Positions 1 through 8,905 of a stretch of 64,000 bases of DNA are shown in pieces. The position numbers were made by a program, and so were the translations under genes. The first letter of the stretch is position 1. Each line of letters starts with the position of its first letter. Source of the DNA: Thiohalomonas sp041685045. Lineage in GTDB: Bacteria > Pseudomonadota > Gammaproteobacteria > Thiohalomonadales > Thiohalomonadaceae. The notes beneath the pieces were generated by a model, which saw only the letters and a list, made by a program, of their open reading frames with translations, was not told the DNA's origin and did not search any database. Location: positions 65,734 to 129,733 of the forward strand of contig JAWLGP010000013.1 of assembly GCA_041685045.1 (NCBI GenBank). Reading direction: 5' to 3'.

Positions 1-401
1 CAACGGATCGGCCAGGGCTTGGCGATATCGAAGATGCGGAACAGGATGAAGCCGATCAGGGGCCAGAGCCAGCCGGCCGGTGCCGCCACCATGGTCAGTA
101 GATAACCGGCGATCTCGTCCCAAACGATAGCGGGATGGTCGTGCACACCGAGCTGGCGGGCGGCGGTGTCACAGAGAGAGATACCGAGCACCACCACCAG
201 CGCTGTCACCAGCAAGTAGGTGGTGAGCCCAAGCGGCTGCAGAAGCAAATAGATGGGAATGGCGGCCAGGGTGCCGGCGGTGCCGGGTGCCGCCGGTGCC
301 AGGCCGCTGCCGAAGCCGAACGCCAGGAAGCAGCGCAGATCACCGATGACCTCCCGTGGGCGCCGGGTCTCGGGCAATGCGATGCCGTCTGCCTCACTCA
401 T
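1..401 (-). CDS. pgpA: Phosphatidylglycerophosphatase A, C-terminus cut by window edge
   Basis: Dephosphorylates phosphatidylglycerophosphate to phosphatidylglycerol at the inner membrane. Translating the minus strand from the ATG at 401 gives a protein starting MSEADGIALPETRRP. It contains the PgpA hallmarks GSGLAPAAPGTAGTL (about residues 32-46) and HPAIVWDEIAGYLLT (about 92-106), plus hydrophobic segments. The ATG overlaps the end of thiL by 8 bases, so the two are translationally coupled, and thiL-pgpA adjacency is the usual gammaproteobacterial order. About 133 codons are visible; the family is about 160-170 residues, so only the last part is missing beyond the window start. Confidence 0.92.
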   Translation of the reverse strand, partial: MSEADGIALPETRRPREVIGDLRCFLAFGFGSGLAPAAPGTAGTLAAIPIYLLLQPLGLTTYLLVTALVVVLGISLCDTAARQLGVHDHPAIVWDEIAGYLLTMVAAPAGWLWPLIGFILFRIFDIAKPWPIR

Positions 402-1377
402 GACTGCCCCCGGCAAAGTGGTCGTAGCCCGCCGTCCGGCCGTTGAAGGGGGTACCATCGACACGGACAAGCCTCACCCCGGGCTGTGCCTCGATCGTGC
501 CAATACGGGTAATCTGAACGTTCTCGCTATCAAGCGCCTTCAGCATCGGCTCGCGCTCCGCAGGAACGGTGAAACAGAGCTCATAGTCATCCCCCGCGTG
601 CAGTGCCAATGCGGTGCGAGCGGCCTCGTCCGGCAGCACCTGCCTCAACTCGGCAGAAAACGGCAACTGTTCCACCTCGACCCGCGCACCGATGCCGCTG
701 CGCTCCAAAATGTGGCCGAGATCGGCCACCAGACCGTCAGAGATATCGATGGCCGCGGAGGCGATGCCGCGCAGCGCCACACCGATGCCGACTCGCGGCT
801 CGGGCCAGTCCAGGCGCCGGCGCAGCCGATCGGCGGCATCCCCGGATGCGGTCAGCCGGCCCTGCACCAAGGCGAGACCGGCACCGCCGTCACCCAGGCT
901 GCCGGTGACGTAAATCCCGTCGCCCGGCCGCGCGCCGCCCCGGGAGAGGGCGCCGCCCTGCGGCACCAGCCCCATCACCTGCACCGCAACGGTAAATGGA
1001 CCACGGACCGTATCGCCACCGACGAGGGCCATGCCGTAGCGATCCGCCAGGGACAGGAAGCCGTCGGCAAAGGCCTTGGCTCGGGCGGGATCCGGATCGG
1101 GGAGACTCAGGTAGAGCGTGGCCCAGGCCGGCTCAGCGCCCATGGCGGCCAAATCACTGAGGTTCACCGCCAGCGCCTTGTGGCCCACTGCGGCCGGATC
1201 GGTGCCCACGGGGAAGTGCACACCCTCGATGAGGCCGTCCACGGCCACCACCAACTGCATGCCGGGCGACACATTCAGCACCGCGGCATCGTCACCAATG
1301 CCGAGTGCCACGTCGGTGCGGCCCGTCGCGCGGGCGGCGAAGAAGCGGTCGATGATCTCGAACTCGGAGAGCGCCAT
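394..1377 (-). CDS. thiL: Thiamine-monophosphate kinase ThiL
   Basis: ATP-dependent phosphorylation of thiamine monophosphate to thiamine diphosphate, the last step of cofactor synthesis. The 327-residue length is normal. Visible motifs are the N-terminal GIGDDAAVL metal/phosphate loop (about residues 26-34), the central DISDGLVADLGHI, and the C-terminal HAGDDYELCFTVP, all typical of the PurM/ThiL fold. It starts 14 bases downstream of nusB and overlaps pgpA, as expected for the conserved nusB-thiL-pgpA string. No unusual residues seen. Confidence 0.97.
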   Translation of the reverse strand: MALSEFEIIDRFFAARATGRTDVALGIGDDAAVLNVSPGMQLVVAVDGLIEGVHFPVGTDPAAVGHKALAVNLSDLAAMGAEPAWATLYLSLPDPDPARAKAFADGFLSLADRYGMALVGGDTVRGPFTVAVQVMGLVPQGGALSRGGARPGDGIYVTGSLGDGGAGLALVQGRLTASGDAADRLRRRLDWPEPRVGIGVALRGIASAAIDISDGLVADLGHILERSGIGARVEVEQLPFSAELRQVLPDEAARTALALHAGDDYELCFTVPAEREPMLKALDSENVQITRIGTIEAQPGVRLVRVDGTPFNGRTAGYDHFAGGSHE

Positions 1378-1391
1378 CGACTCAGAGGGGC

Positions 1392-1826
1392 TTAGCGCCT
1401 TTTCGCCTTCACCTCGACACTGCGCAGCTGCTGCGCCGCCTTGTCGAGTACGCCATTGACATAGCGGTGGCCCTGTTCGGCACCGAAGCGCTTGGCCAGT
1501 TCCACCGCCTCATTGATCACCACCCGGTAGGGAATATCGATGCGAAAGCGCAGCTCATAGACACCGGCCCGCAGGATCGCCCGCTCCACCGGGTCGATCT
1601 GGTTCACCTGCCGATCCAGGTGCGGCGCAATCACCGCATCCAGCTCGTCCAGGTGGGCAGGTACCTTGTGGAGCAGCTCCCGGAAATAATCGAGATCGGT
1701 GTTGGCCATGTCCTGCTCTTCGAGGAACTGCTGCTCGATGTCGCTCAGGTTCTGACCGGCGATTTGCCACTGGTACAGGGCCTGGACGGCACGTTCGCGG
1801 GCACGGCTACGGGCGGCACGGCTCAT
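1392..1826 (-). CDS. nusB: Transcription antitermination protein NusB
   Basis: RNA-binding all-helical protein that pairs with NusE (S10) at boxA sequences to prevent termination in rRNA operons. The 144 residues match the family length. The N-terminus SRAARSRARERAVQALYQWQ and the C-terminal block with VVINEAVELAKRFG and RYVNGVLDKAAQQLR are characteristic. It lies between ribH and thiL in the conserved riboflavin-nus-thiamine block on the minus strand, with a short gap on each side, so it is probably co-transcribed. Confidence 0.97.
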   Translation of the reverse strand: MSRAARSRARERAVQALYQWQIAGQNLSDIEQQFLEEQDMANTDLDYFRELLHKVPAHLDELDAVIAPHLDRQVNQIDPVERAILRAGVYELRFRIDIPYRVVINEAVELAKRFGAEQGHRYVNGVLDKAAQQLRSVEVKAKRR

Positions 1827-1847
1827 GGGTGGATTCAGACCTTAGTC

Positions 1848-2324
1848 TCAAGCGCCCAGTTTGGGCAGGAGATTGACCATTTCGATGGCGGACATGGCGG
1901 CCTCGGCCCCCTTGTTGCCGGCCTTGGTGCCGGAGCGCTCGATGGCCTGCTCGATGGTGTCGACCGTCAGCACGCCGAAGGCGACCATCACGTCGTACTG
2001 CAGGCTGACCTGGGCCAGGCCCTTGGTGCACTCACCGGCGACATATTCAAAGTGCGGCGTACCGCCACGAATCACCGCGCCCAGCGCAATGATAGCGTCA
2101 TACCGGCCGCTCGCCGCCATCCGCTTCGCCGCCAACGGCACCTCGAAGGCGCCCGGCACACGGACGATCTCGATGTCGGCATCGGCGGCGCCGTGCCGGC
2201 GCAGGGTGTCGAGCGCGCCTTCCAGCAGGCTCTCCACCACAAAGCTGTTCCAACGGGCCACCACGATACCGAACTTGGCACCGCTGACCGTCAGGTCCCC
2301 CTCGAAAGTCTTGATCTCAGCCAT
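1848..2324 (-). CDS. ribH: 6,7-dimethyl-8-ribityllumazine synthase
   Basis: Condenses 5-amino-6-ribitylaminouracil with dihydroxybutanone phosphate to give lumazine, the substrate of riboflavin synthase. I chose the ATG giving MAEIKTFEGDL (158 residues, normal length), preceded by GGGAAAAG; an in-frame ATG 18 codons upstream would add an atypical extension. Motifs: VARWNSFV near residue 22, the PGAFEVPLAAKR active-site segment, GAVIRGGTPHFEYV with the catalytic His, and AFGVLTVDT. Downstream is nusB; upstream, a palindromic repeat separates it from ribB. Confidence 0.96.
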   Translation of the reverse strand: MAEIKTFEGDLTVSGAKFGIVVARWNSFVVESLLEGALDTLRRHGAADADIEIVRVPGAFEVPLAAKRMAASGRYDAIIALGAVIRGGTPHFEYVAGECTKGLAQVSLQYDVMVAFGVLTVDTIEQAIERSGTKAGNKGAEAAMSAIEMVNLLPKLGA

Positions 2325-2380
2325 GGTTCTTTTCCCGGTCTGTTGGTCTTTGTTCAGTTCAACGCTTACCTTACCCAAGA

Positions 2381-2482
2381 GCGGTGTGATTCCTTGAAAG
2401 CCGGTCGTCGGTCGCAGGGATGCGACCGCCGAGCGTACAGGGATGTATTCACAGCGTACCGGCTTTCAAGAAATCACACCGC
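2381..2482. repeat. Palindromic dispersed element, copy 1
   Basis: Arms at 2381-2404 and 2459-2482 are complementary over 24 bases with one mismatch. They flank a core containing GCAGGGATGCGACC and GCGTACAGGGATGTATTCAC that recurs near 4.4, 28.4, 42.2, 57.4 and 58.8 kb. It fills most of the ribH-ribB spacer. Short frames reading through it encode RDVFTAYRLSR-like peptides and are not genes. Confidence 0.9.
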
Positions 2483-2522
2483 ACCCGGCACTGCCGTCAC
2501 GTAAGTGCGCGTTTTCCCAGTC

Positions 2523-3632
<1,110 letters not shown>

Positions 3633-3710
3633 ATTGGTCTACTTGGTTGAACCGGGTCGGAGCAGGGATCGAAACCAGTGGCCTCTATCGGTTCCCCTGC
3701 CCTGCCGTGG

Positions 3711-4367
3711 TTAGCGCCTCAAAAAGCCGTTCTCGGCCAAAAAACTTTCGGTGATGCCACCGGCCTGCGCCGCCTGCTCGCCCAGCACCAGGCGCTCCAG
3801 ATAGCGGGCAATGATATCCACCTCCAGGTTCACCCGCCGGCCCGGCCGGAAGGCATCCATGGTGGTTTCCTGCAGCGTATGCGGCACGATGTTGAGGGCG
3901 AAGATCGCCCCGTCCACCTCGTTCACCGTCAGGCTGATGCCGTCGATGCAGATTGAACCCTTTTTCGCGATATAGCGTGCCAGCTCCTTCGGCGCCTGGA
4001 TCCGGAACTGCTCCGAGCGCCCTGCCGGCCGCCGCTCCAGCACCTCGCCAATGCCGTCCACGTGGCCGGAGACCAGGTGGCCGCCCAGGCGGGTGGTCGG
4101 GGTCAGTGCCTTCTCCAGATTGACCGCGTTGCCGACCCGCAGGTCGGAGAAGTTGGTCTTGGACAGGGTTTCGCCGGAAACGTCGGCCCAAAAGCCGTCG
4201 CCCGGCAGCTCCACCGCCGTCAGGCAGACGCCGTTGACGGCGATGCTGTCGCCGAGTTGCACGTCGCCCAGGTCCAGCTTGCCGGTCTGCACATACAGCC
4301 GCATGTCGCCCTGCTTCGGCTCCAGGGCCGCGACCTTGCCCACAGCTTCGATGATACCGGTAAACAT
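3711..4367 (-). CDS. ribE: Riboflavin synthase, alpha subunit
   Basis: Dismutates two lumazines to riboflavin and the pyrimidine intermediate. 218 residues, with the family start MFTGIIEAVG and two lumazine-binding repeats: GDSIAVNGVCLTAVEL (about 40-55) in the first barrel and KGSICIDGISLTVNEVDG (about 135-152) in the second. It sits between ribD and ribB in the rib operon. The spacer towards ribD carries copy 2 of the palindromic element. Confidence 0.96.
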   Translation of the reverse strand: MFTGIIEAVGKVAALEPKQGDMRLYVQTGKLDLGDVQLGDSIAVNGVCLTAVELPGDGFWADVSGETLSKTNFSDLRVGNAVNLEKALTPTTRLGGHLVSGHVDGIGEVLERRPAGRSEQFRIQAPKELARYIAKKGSICIDGISLTVNEVDGAIFALNIVPHTLQETTMDAFRPGRRVNLEVDIIARYLERLVLGEQAAQAGGITESFLAENGFLRR

Positions 4368-4414
4368 CGTTATCCTCCCGTCCGTCGGTGCCTGTGGCCC
4401 CGACCCGACGAGGA

Positions 4415-4510
4415 CTACCCGTCCTTAAAATGCGGTTCGCTGTGAATACCTCCTTGTACGCTCGACGCCCGCATCCCTGCGGGCGACGACCGAATTTTAA
4501 GGACGGGTAG
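4415..4510. repeat. Palindromic dispersed element, copy 2
   Basis: Arms CTACCCGTCCTTAAAA (from 4415) and TTTTAAGGACGGGTAG (to 4510) are exactly complementary. The arm sequence differs completely from copy 1, but the core (GTACGCTCGACGCCCGCATC, about 4456-4475, then CCTGCGGGCGACGACC) is the same as in the other copies in opposite orientation. So the core is conserved while each copy's arms vary together. It lies between ribD and ribE. Confidence 0.88.
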
Positions 4511-4558
4511 CCCTCGCCTCGCTATCGTGCTGGTACGCGACGCCTAGGCTTCGAGACA

Positions 4559-5665
4559 TCAAACACTCTCCACCTGTGGCCGCACTGTAAAGCGCCAGTC
4601 GCGCCCCACCGCCCGCACATCGATAATCTCCAGGTCGAGCGCCTGGCTCATCTGCTCGAGCCCGGGCAGCCTGAACAGCCCGCGGGCGCCGTCGCCCATC
4701 AGCTTCGGCGCCACGTACACAACCAGTTCATCGATCAGGCCGGCCCGCAGCATCGCCCCGCTCAGGGTCGCCCCGGTCTCCAGCAGTACCTCATTGACCT
4801 CACGATCGGCCAGCAACCGCAACATGGCAGGCAGGTCGATGGCATCCGGCCCGGCCGGCAGGTGCGCGATCTCCGCGCCGGCCTGCTCGAGCCGCTCCCA
4901 GGCATCGTCGCGCTCGGCGGCGGTCACCAGCAGCGTCTTGCCAGGCAAACTCAGCATCCGCACCGTTTCCGGCGTCGAGAGCCGCGGATCGAGCACCACC
5001 CGCAGCGGCTGTCGATCCGATTCGGGGATGCGCACGTTCAGGGACGGGTTGTCCGCCAGCACCGTGCCGACCCCGGTGACAATGGCCGAGCTGCGTGCCC
5101 GCAGCCGCTGCACGTCCTTGCGCGCCGCCTCGCCGGTGATCCACTGGCTTTCGCCGGAGGCCATGGCGGTACGCCCGTCCAGGCTCATGGCCAGCTTGCA
5201 GCGCACGAACGGCCTCCCGCGCGCCATGCGCGAGACGAAGCCGGGGTTGAGCGCCTCGGCCTGTGCCTGCATCAGGCCAACAGCGGTTTCGACACCGGCC
5301 GCCCGTAACCGCTCCAGACCGTTGCCGGCCACCCGGGGATTGGGGTCCTGCATCGCCGCCACCACCCGACCGACACCGGCCGTCAGTAGTGCATCGGCAC
5401 AGGGCGGGGTCCGGCCGTGATGGCAACAGGGCTCCAGCGTCACGTAGGCGGTGGCGCCCTGCGCCTTCTCCCCCGCCTCGACCAGCGCCACCACCTCGGC
5501 ATGCGGCCCGCCCGCCCGCTCGTGCCAGCCTTCGCCGACCACCTCGGCGTTGCGTACCAGCACGCACCCGACCCGCGGATTGGGGTCAGTGGAATAAAGC
5601 CCGCGGCGCGCCAATTGGAGCGCGCGCGCCATGTGGCGATGGTCGTCGGCGGTGAATGCGGCCAC
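4559..5665 (-). CDS. ribD: Bifunctional riboflavin-specific deaminase/reductase RibD
   Basis: Carries out two early riboflavin steps: deamination of the diaminopyrimidine and NADPH-dependent reduction of the ribosyl side chain. The N-terminal deaminase domain (about 1-145) has the zinc site: HAEVVAL (catalytic H and E) and EPCCHHGRTPPCADAL with the two zinc cysteines. The C-terminal reductase domain (about 150-368) begins RPFVRCKLAMSLDGRTA and includes GVGTVLADNPSLNVR. 368 residues is the standard length. It starts three bases after the end of nrdR. Confidence 0.96.
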   Translation of the reverse strand: MAAFTADDHRHMARALQLARRGLYSTDPNPRVGCVLVRNAEVVGEGWHERAGGPHAEVVALVEAGEKAQGATAYVTLEPCCHHGRTPPCADALLTAGVGRVVAAMQDPNPRVAGNGLERLRAAGVETAVGLMQAQAEALNPGFVSRMARGRPFVRCKLAMSLDGRTAMASGESQWITGEAARKDVQRLRARSSAIVTGVGTVLADNPSLNVRIPESDRQPLRVVLDPRLSTPETVRMLSLPGKTLLVTAAERDDAWERLEQAGAEIAHLPAGPDAIDLPAMLRLLADREVNEVLLETGATLSGAMLRAGLIDELVVYVAPKLMGDGARGLFRLPGLEQMSQALDLEIIDVRAVGRDWRFTVRPQVESV

Positions 5666-5668
5666 GAC

Positions 5669-6190
5669 CTACTTGTTCCTTTTCTTCGCCTGCTCGCCCT
5701 CGAGCAGGTTCAGTTGGTTGCGGCGCGCCTCGGCCGAGGGCTCGCTCTGGAGACGCTCGATCTCTTCGCGGAAGGCGTTGACGTCCTGGAAACTGCGGTA
5801 AACCGACGCGAAACGCACGTAGGCCACCTCATCCAGGTCACGCAGCTCGTCCATCACCCACTCACCGAGCACCCTCGACGGCACTTCGCGGTCGCCGGTG
5901 GCACGCAGGCGGTGCATGATGCGATTGACCGCCTCGCCGATTTCGTCAGTCTCCACCGGCCGCTTCTCCAGCGCCCGCTGCATGCCGCCGCGCAGCTTTT
6001 CGTCATTGAACGGCTCGCGGGTCCCGTCCTGTTTGACGATACGCGGCATCACCAGCTCCGCCGTCTCGAACGTGGTGAAGCGCTCACCGCAGGTCACGCA
6101 TTCGCGTCGACGGCGCACCGAGTCACCCTCGTTCGCCAGGCGCGAATCGATGACCTTGGTGTCGGGTTCGCTACAGAACGGACAACGCAT
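5669..6190 (-). CDS. nrdR: Transcriptional repressor NrdR
   Basis: Zinc-ribbon and ATP-cone repressor of ribonucleotide reductase genes that senses ATP/dATP. The first 35 residues carry the zinc ribbon (CPFC, then CVTCGERFTTFE); the rest is an ATP-cone domain with VMPRIVKQDGTREPFNDEKL. It is 173 residues, slightly longer than the usual 150-160 owing to a charged C-terminal tail. It is the usual neighbour of ribD in gammaproteobacteria. Confidence 0.96.
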   Translation of the reverse strand: MRCPFCSEPDTKVIDSRLANEGDSVRRRRECVTCGERFTTFETAELVMPRIVKQDGTREPFNDEKLRGGMQRALEKRPVETDEIGEAVNRIMHRLRATGDREVPSRVLGEWVMDELRDLDEVAYVRFASVYRSFQDVNAFREEIERLQSEPSAEARRNQLNLLEGEQAKKRNK

Positions 6191-6193
6191 AGA

Positions 6194-6255
6194 GGCAGGT
6201 ACAAGGGTAAAGGGAAAAGGGCAAAGGGTTTAATCCCCTTGCACCTTTTCCCTTG
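6194..6255. repeat. Short imperfect palindrome between glyA and nrdR
   Basis: A purine-rich run (ACAAGGGTAAAGGGAAAAGG) is followed by a roughly complementary pyrimidine run (CCTTTTCCCTTGTATC), filling the 70-base spacer. It could fold as a weak hairpin in the minus-strand transcript. Its function is unknown and the low-complexity purine bias may explain it. Confidence 0.4.
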
Positions 6256-6261
6256 TATCTT

Positions 6262-7518
6262 TTATCCCCCGTAAACGGGGAAACGTTGGCAGAGGGCCAG
6301 CACTTGGCCCTTTACCCGGTCGATGACGGCCTGGTCGCCGCGGGCGTCGATCAGATCGCACATCCAGCCAGCCAGGTCGCGGCACTCGGCCTCGCCAAAG
6401 CCCCGGGTGGTCGATGCCGGGGTACCGATGCGGATGCCGGAGGTGACGAACGGCGACTGCGGGTCGTTCGGTACGGCATTCTTGTTGACGGTGATGTTGG
6501 CGGCGCCCAGCCAGGCGTCCACGTCCTTACCGGTCAGGCCCTGCTTGATGAAGCTGACCAGGAACAGGTGGTTATCGGTGCCGCCGGAGACCACGTCGTA
6601 GCCGCGCTCGATGAACACCTGCGCCATGGCGCGGGCGTTGGTCACTACCTGCTGCTGGTAGCTCTTGAACGACGGGTCCAGCGCCTCCTTGAAGGCCACC
6701 GCCTTGCCTGCGATGACGTGCATCAGCGGGCCGCCCTGGGTGCCGGGGAAGACCAGAGAGTTGAGCTTCTTCTCGATCTCCGGGTTGGCCTTGGCCAGGA
6801 TGATGCCGCCGCGCGGGCCGCGCAGGGTCTTGTGGGTGGTGGAGGTGGTGACGTCGGCGATCTGGACCGGGCTCGGGTAGACACCGGCGGCGATCAGGCC
6901 GGCCACGTGGGCCATGTCCACGAACAGGAAGGCCCCGACCTTGTCGGCGATGTCGCGGAAGCGCTGCCAATCCACCACACGGGAGTAGGCGGAGAAACCG
7001 GCCACGATCATCTTCGGCTTGTGCTCGACAGCGAGACGCTCGACCTCCTCGTAGTCGATCTCGCCCGTATCCGGGTTCAGCCCGTACTGGACGGCATTGT
7101 AGATCTTGCCGGAGAAGTTCGGCTTGGCGCCGTGAGTCAGGTGACCGCCGTGGGCCAGGCTCATGCCGAGAATGGTGTCGCCCGGCTCGCAGAGGGCCAT
7201 GTAGACCGCCGCGTTGGCCTGGGAACCGGAATGGGGCTGGACATTGGCGTAATCGGCGCCAAACAGCTCCTTCACACGGTCGATGGCCAACTGCTCGGCA
7301 ATATCCACGAACTCGCAGCCGCCGTAATAGCGCTTGCCGGGATAACCTTCGGCGTACTTGTTGGTGAGAACCGACCCCTGGGCCTGCATGACCCGCGGGC
7401 TGGTGTAGTTTTCCGAGGCGATGAGTTCGATGTGCTCTTCCTGACGCACACGCTCCTGCTCCATGGCGCCCCAAAGCTCATCATCAAAACCGGCGATCCG
7501 CATGTCTTTGCTGAACAT
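6262..7518 (-). CDS. glyA: Serine hydroxymethyltransferase
   Basis: PLP enzyme interconverting serine and glycine with transfer of a one-carbon unit to tetrahydrofolate. I chose the start giving MFSKDMRIAGFDDELW (418 residues), with AGGGG about 6 bases upstream; a longer frame adds 13 unsupported residues. Motifs: IELIASENYTSPRVMQAQGS near the N-terminus, LAHGGHLTHG, and the PLP lysine in TTSTTHKTLRGPRGG. It heads the conserved glyA-nrdR-rib block. Confidence 0.96.
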   Translation of the reverse strand: MFSKDMRIAGFDDELWGAMEQERVRQEEHIELIASENYTSPRVMQAQGSVLTNKYAEGYPGKRYYGGCEFVDIAEQLAIDRVKELFGADYANVQPHSGSQANAAVYMALCEPGDTILGMSLAHGGHLTHGAKPNFSGKIYNAVQYGLNPDTGEIDYEEVERLAVEHKPKMIVAGFSAYSRVVDWQRFRDIADKVGAFLFVDMAHVAGLIAAGVYPSPVQIADVTTSTTHKTLRGPRGGIILAKANPEIEKKLNSLVFPGTQGGPLMHVIAGKAVAFKEALDPSFKSYQQQVVTNARAMAQVFIERGYDVVSGGTDNHLFLVSFIKQGLTGKDVDAWLGAANITVNKNAVPNDPQSPFVTSGIRIGTPASTTRGFGEAECRDLAGWMCDLIDARGDQAVIDRVKGQVLALCQRFPVYGG

Positions 7519-7663
7519 GAACAACCCCTGCTGGCTACCCGTTCGGACAGGGCGCAAACGCCCCGGAAAAGCCGGATAGAGTACCCGATCCGGCGGGATT
7601 TTTCACCGGGATTATTGCCGCAGCCGGCCGAGGTCGGGCTGGAGGGGGCGCGGGAGGTAAGGA

Positions 7664-7758
7664 AAACCGGATGGACAGGATTTTTCAGGATTAACAGGAT
7701 GGAATGCAGGGATTTTGAACAGGAACATCCTGTCCATCCTGAGAAATCCTGTCCAATT
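7664..7758. repeat. Inverted repeat with CAGGAT-rich arms
   Basis: GGATGGACAGGATTTTTCAG on the left and CTGAGAAATCCTGTCC on the right form imperfect complementary arms, with further AACAGGAT/CATCCTGT copies inside. This resembles the short CAGGATTAACAGGAT-type intergenic repeats seen in many proteobacterial genomes. It lies upstream of glyA and next to the terminator of the following minus-strand gene. No second copy noticed in the window. Confidence 0.6.
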
Positions 7759-7768
7759 TGTAATCGCC

Positions 7769-7797
7769 AAAAAAGAAAGGCCCCGCAAGCGGGGCTT
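7769..7797 (-). terminator. Rho-independent terminator of the 7905-8828 gene
   Basis: On the minus strand AAGCCCCGCTTGCGGGGC folds as a GC stem with a tight loop, followed by a T-rich tract (CTTTCTTTTTT). It lies about 110 bases past the stop of the secreted protein gene and ahead of glyA, insulating the two. Confidence 0.8.
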
Positions 7798-7904
7798 CTA
7801 GGCTCAGACGTCCTGTCAAAATCTCTTCAATAAGAAACGTCGTCCCTCAAAGGCCCTGGGCGGGCTTCTTGTTGTTCTCCCCCCATTCGGGAGTTACGCC
7901 CGGG

Positions 7905-8828
7905 TCAGTCCCAAGCGTACTGGCTGTAGGTCTTGGCGCCGGCGACCTGCTCGAGCACTTTGCGCACGGCGTCCGGGGTTTGCATGATGTTCATGAAACT
8001 GTTCTTGCCGACCATCGCCAGGTCCGGGAAGTTGATGGCGATCCGGAACTCGGCCGGCAAGGCATACACGCTCGAACCGGAGACTAGCATCTCATAAGGG
8101 AGATGCGCCGTCGAGCGGATCGTTTTGAAGTCGATTTCGCTCATGACGTAGCTGTCGTCCATGTATTTGTTGCCGCCCTGCTGCGCCTTCATCCCAACAC
8201 CGAATACGGTCTCCTTCTTGCCCGGCAGGTCCACCCGCCAGACCTTGGTGACGCCGCCGGTACCGGCCGCCAGTTTCTCTTCAACGGCCTTGACTGCCGC
8301 CTCATAGCTGTCGTGGCTGGCAAGCTTCAGCGGGTCATCGAAATAGGGCATGCCGAACATGTAGTGGTATTCGCGCAGGTCTTCCGCCGGCAATCCCTCC
8401 TCCGGCCCGAAGGCGCCGTTGTTCCCGAGTACATCGCCCAGCTTTTTGGTTGCACCCGCGAGATCATCCGTCATGCGGTAGGCGTTCGCCATGTAGGTGG
8501 GATGGGTGTAGGCGACCTGGACGTCGGCACCTACCTTGGTCAAGGCAATACGCTGTACCGCACCATAACCACCGTATTCGGATTTTGCGGCCGCCTGACG
8601 CAGTGCATCGGAGGTGATGCCGATGATCCGGGCTCCGTCATACGGCGAATACTGTCCCACCACCTCGAATCCCGCCGCCGACATCTTTTCGATAACTGCC
8701 GCCGACACACTCTCGAGGTCGCCCTGTGTCTTTTCGGCGAGTACGAACGGTTTCAGCATCTCCGCCGCCTGCGTGGCGGTCGCCAGCGAAACCATCAAGG
8801 TGACAATTATTATCTTGGCCAAACGCAT
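7905..8828 (-). CDS. Secreted protein of unknown function, possibly DUF302-related C-terminus
   Basis: 307 residues with a clear signal peptide (MRLAKIIIVTLMVSLATATQAA) and a strong ribosome site GGAGGG five bases before the ATG. The body contains YMFGMPYFDDPLKLASHD mid-protein, and the end has FRIAINFPDLAMVGKN then SFMNIMQTPDAV, which reminds me of DUF302-type domains; this match is by eye only. No catalytic or metal motif is recognisable. It lies downstream of the FadL-like porin on the same strand, but a terminator lies between them, so it has its own transcription unit. Probably periplasmic; function unknown. Confidence 0.8.
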   Translation of the reverse strand: MRLAKIIIVTLMVSLATATQAAEMLKPFVLAEKTQGDLESVSAAVIEKMSAAGFEVVGQYSPYDGARIIGITSDALRQAAAKSEYGGYGAVQRIALTKVGADVQVAYTHPTYMANAYRMTDDLAGATKKLGDVLGNNGAFGPEEGLPAEDLREYHYMFGMPYFDDPLKLASHDSYEAAVKAVEEKLAAGTGGVTKVWRVDLPGKKETVFGVGMKAQQGGNKYMDDSYVMSEIDFKTIRSTAHLPYEMLVSGSSVYALPAEFRIAINFPDLAMVGKNSFMNIMQTPDAVRKVLEQVAGAKTYSQYAWD

Positions 8829-8858
8829 GGGTGTCCCTCCGCTCTCTTCTTGTTAGAT

Positions 8859-8892
8859 AAAAAAAGGGCGCGCCTTTGCGCGCCCTTCCTTT
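8859..8892 (-). terminator. Terminator of the FadL-like gene
   Basis: Minus strand GGGCGCGCAAAGGCGCGCCC followed by seven T residues: an 8-bp GC stem with a 4-base loop immediately after the porin stop codon. Confidence 0.92.
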
Positions 8893-8905
8893 GGAATAGC
8901 AGAAA

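Noticed and set aside
3633..3710. FMN (RFN) riboswitch upstream of ribB
   Set aside because: AGGGCAGGGG on the minus strand looked suggestive, but the 78-base spacer is too short and lacks the other RFN stems.
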